Both the position numbers and the translations under genes were made by a program. Below are positions 5,404-6,347 of a stretch of 6,347 nucleotides of DNA, one piece after another; the stretch's first letter is position 1; each line of letters starts with the position of its first letter. The notes below the pieces were generated by a model. It was not told where the DNA came from. It saw only the letters and a program-made list of their open reading frames with translations, and searched no databases. Source of the DNA: Thermomicrobiaceae bacterium (lineage in GTDB: Bacteria > Chloroflexota > Chloroflexia > Thermomicrobiales > Thermomicrobiaceae); the NCBI GenBank assembly GCA_025966355.1, contig JAICWZ010000117.1, positions 1-6,347 on the forward strand, read 5' to 3'.

Positions 5404-6129
5404 ATGCTGTATCAATTTGTTTCCGGTGATCTCCCGCTGTCCCTAACGATCTGGATTGTTCTGGCGGTTTGGGCAAGCAGCCATCGCTCGACCTTGCGCG
5501 ACTTTTGGTACGAACCGAGCCCGTTCTGGCGTGTGGTCGAACGCGCCACGCTTATATTCGCGGTTGTGATCCCGCTCTGGGTGGCGCTCTTCGATAACTG
5601 GCGCCAGCTCCTCGGCTACTCGCTGTCGCCGTCGACGCGCTACAAGTCAGATATTTTCGCGACTTCAGTGACACCGGACCCAATTCGCTGGGTAACACTC
5701 GCGCTGATCGCCGTATCGCTCGTCTGCCTCGCCTTGATCTACGCAAGACGGCAGCACGGGCTGGGCATGCTCTCGCTCATCCTTGTCTTTGCGCTGGCGT
5801 ACTTCTTCTTCCTCAACAGTTTCCGCATGCGCGCCGACGTCTTCATCGTGACGACCCAGAACGATCTCGATCATCCAGGGGTGGCGACGACGATTTACAT
5901 CCTCGTCTGGGTGGTAACGCTGTGCGGGTTTATCGCGTCGACCATCGCGGCGGCCTATGTCTGGCTGTTCGCGGTGATCGCGTTCCCGCTGCACATCATC
6001 TTTGGGCTGCTCAACCGCAATCAGACCAAGGCCGAACCGGATTCGATCGTCCGCTACCTTGGCCTTCGGCGGATGGCGGCTGATCCGTCGCCGCCACCCC
6101 GGGACGACTCGGTGACGCGACGGTCGTAG
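5404..6129 (+). CDS. Uncharacterised six-helix membrane protein
   Basis: 241 residues from the ATG at 5404, preceded by GGTGGG a few bases upstream. An in-frame GTG at 5383 would add seven residues but has no ribosome-binding site, and the start remains uncertain. Counting from that GTG, hydrophobic segments lie at about 17-33, 54-70, 103-121, 126-145, 168-187 and 190-210, giving six likely membrane helices. Between helices 2 and 3 is a 30-residue polar loop, and between 4 and 5 a loop with RMRADVFIVTTQNDLDH. The C-terminal tail of about 35 residues is polar, with PSPPPRDDS and an arginine-rich end, probably cytoplasmic. I recognise no family, no conserved catalytic pair and no transporter signature, so no function is given. 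Coding is supported by the long continuous hydrophobic frame and an ordinary codon pattern. It follows the HIT gene in the same direction after a gap of roughly 110 bases and is followed by the palindromic element. Confidence 0.85.
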   Translation: MLYQFVSGDLPLSLTIWIVLAVWASSHRSTLRDFWYEPSPFWRVVERATLIFAVVIPLWVALFDNWRQLLGYSLSPSTRYKSDIFATSVTPDPIRWVTLALIAVSLVCLALIYARRQHGLGMLSLILVFALAYFFFLNSFRMRADVFIVTTQNDLDHPGVATTIYILVWVVTLCGFIASTIAAAYVWLFAVIAFPLHIIFGLLNRNQTKAEPDSIVRYLGLRRMAADPSPPPRDDSVTRRS

Positions 6130-6162
6130 CCGCTGGGACCCGTCTTCGCTGACCGTTATTCC

Positions 6163-6252
6163 GTAGGGGCGATCCCCCTGTGGTCGCCCGAGTGGCCGAC
6201 CAACATCGTTCGTCCGTGGGCGACCGAGGCAGCCACAGAGGGCTGCCCCTAC
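6163..6252. repeat. Long imperfect palindrome, probable dispersed repeat element
   Basis: The outer arms GTAGGGGC (6163-6170) and GCCCCTAC (6245-6252) are exact complements. CTGTGG (6178-6183) pairs with CCACAG (6233-6238), and GGTCGCCC (6182-6189) pairs with GGGCGACC (6218-6225). The right arm carries a few extra bases (around 6226-6232), so the last two pairings can only partly coexist. The whole forms a long GC-rich stem around a loop of about 28 bases. I see a single copy in this window. From memory, elements with GTAGGGGCG ends are numerous in Chloroflexota genomes, which is background knowledge and not shown here. It lies between convergent genes and may act as a transcription end. Confidence 0.7.
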
Positions 6253-6271
6253 CGTGTTGGTGACCAAACAA

Positions 6272-6347
6272 TTAGCCGACAACCGGGAGGCTTGAGTTCT
6301 CGATCAGCTGGTTGAAGCGCGTCAGATCGTCTTCCATAAGCTTCTTC
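6272..6347 (-). CDS. C-terminal end of a gene entering from the right edge
   Basis: On the minus strand the last 24 codons read in frame to the TAA at 6274-6272, with LMEDDLTRFNQLIENS in the middle and LPVVG at the end. The amphipathic helix pattern (acidic pair, then L, F, L, I at helical spacing) and a clean stop just before the palindromic element look like a real protein C-terminus. The fragment is too short to name a family. Its 5' end lies outside the window. Confidence 0.6.
   Translation of the reverse strand, partial: KKLMEDDLTRFNQLIENSSLPVVG

Noticed and set aside
1..6347. CRISPR array, phage genes or a defence island
   Set aside because: No regularly spaced repeats, no phage structural or integrase genes, and no nuclease or NTPase cluster were found on either strand.

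Overview
The window reads as chromosomal DNA from a GC-rich bacterium. GTG start codons are used for at least two genes. The threonine synthase carries an N-terminal zinc ribbon. A roughly 90-base palindrome with GTAGGGGC / GCCCCTAC ends lies near the right edge. From memory, such palindromes are common in Chloroflexota (Thermomicrobia-like) genomes, so that phylum is my best guess. It is an inference, not a demonstrated assignment.

Left part (1-1706, minus strand): a cobalamin-binding-type radical SAM enzyme (360-1706) is followed, with a 17-base overlap, by a small multi-pass membrane protein that runs off the left edge (1-376). The overlap and the Shine-Dalgarno site inside the upstream gene point to a translationally coupled operon of unknown function.

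Middle left (1707-2596): about 890 bases with no intact gene. It holds a decayed ISL3-family transposase fragment on the minus strand (about 1921-2120). It also holds a possible relic of a RelE/ParE-like toxin C-terminus on the plus strand, and a stretch of clearly lower GC (about 50% by hand count over 2161-2520). The scar ends at a strong hairpin terminator and a tRNA-Gly(CCC) gene (2597-2669, minus strand) with a recognisable promoter.

Middle and right (2817-5291): three ordinary housekeeping genes. Threonine synthase (thrC, plus) and formamidopyrimidine-DNA glycosylase (mutM, minus) converge and overlap tail to tail by 10 bases. mutM and a HIT-family nucleotide-binding protein (plus) diverge from a 61-base intergenic region.

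Right end (5292-6347): an unrecognised six-helix membrane protein (plus) is followed by the palindromic repeat and the last 24 codons of a gene on the minus strand. Threonine biosynthesis, oxidative DNA repair and HIT phosphoramidase activity are not functionally linked, so the neighbourhood looks like an ordinary chromosomal segment with one mobile-element scar. I do not see a convincing new defence or mobile system. The least understood intact unit is the radical SAM plus membrane protein pair.
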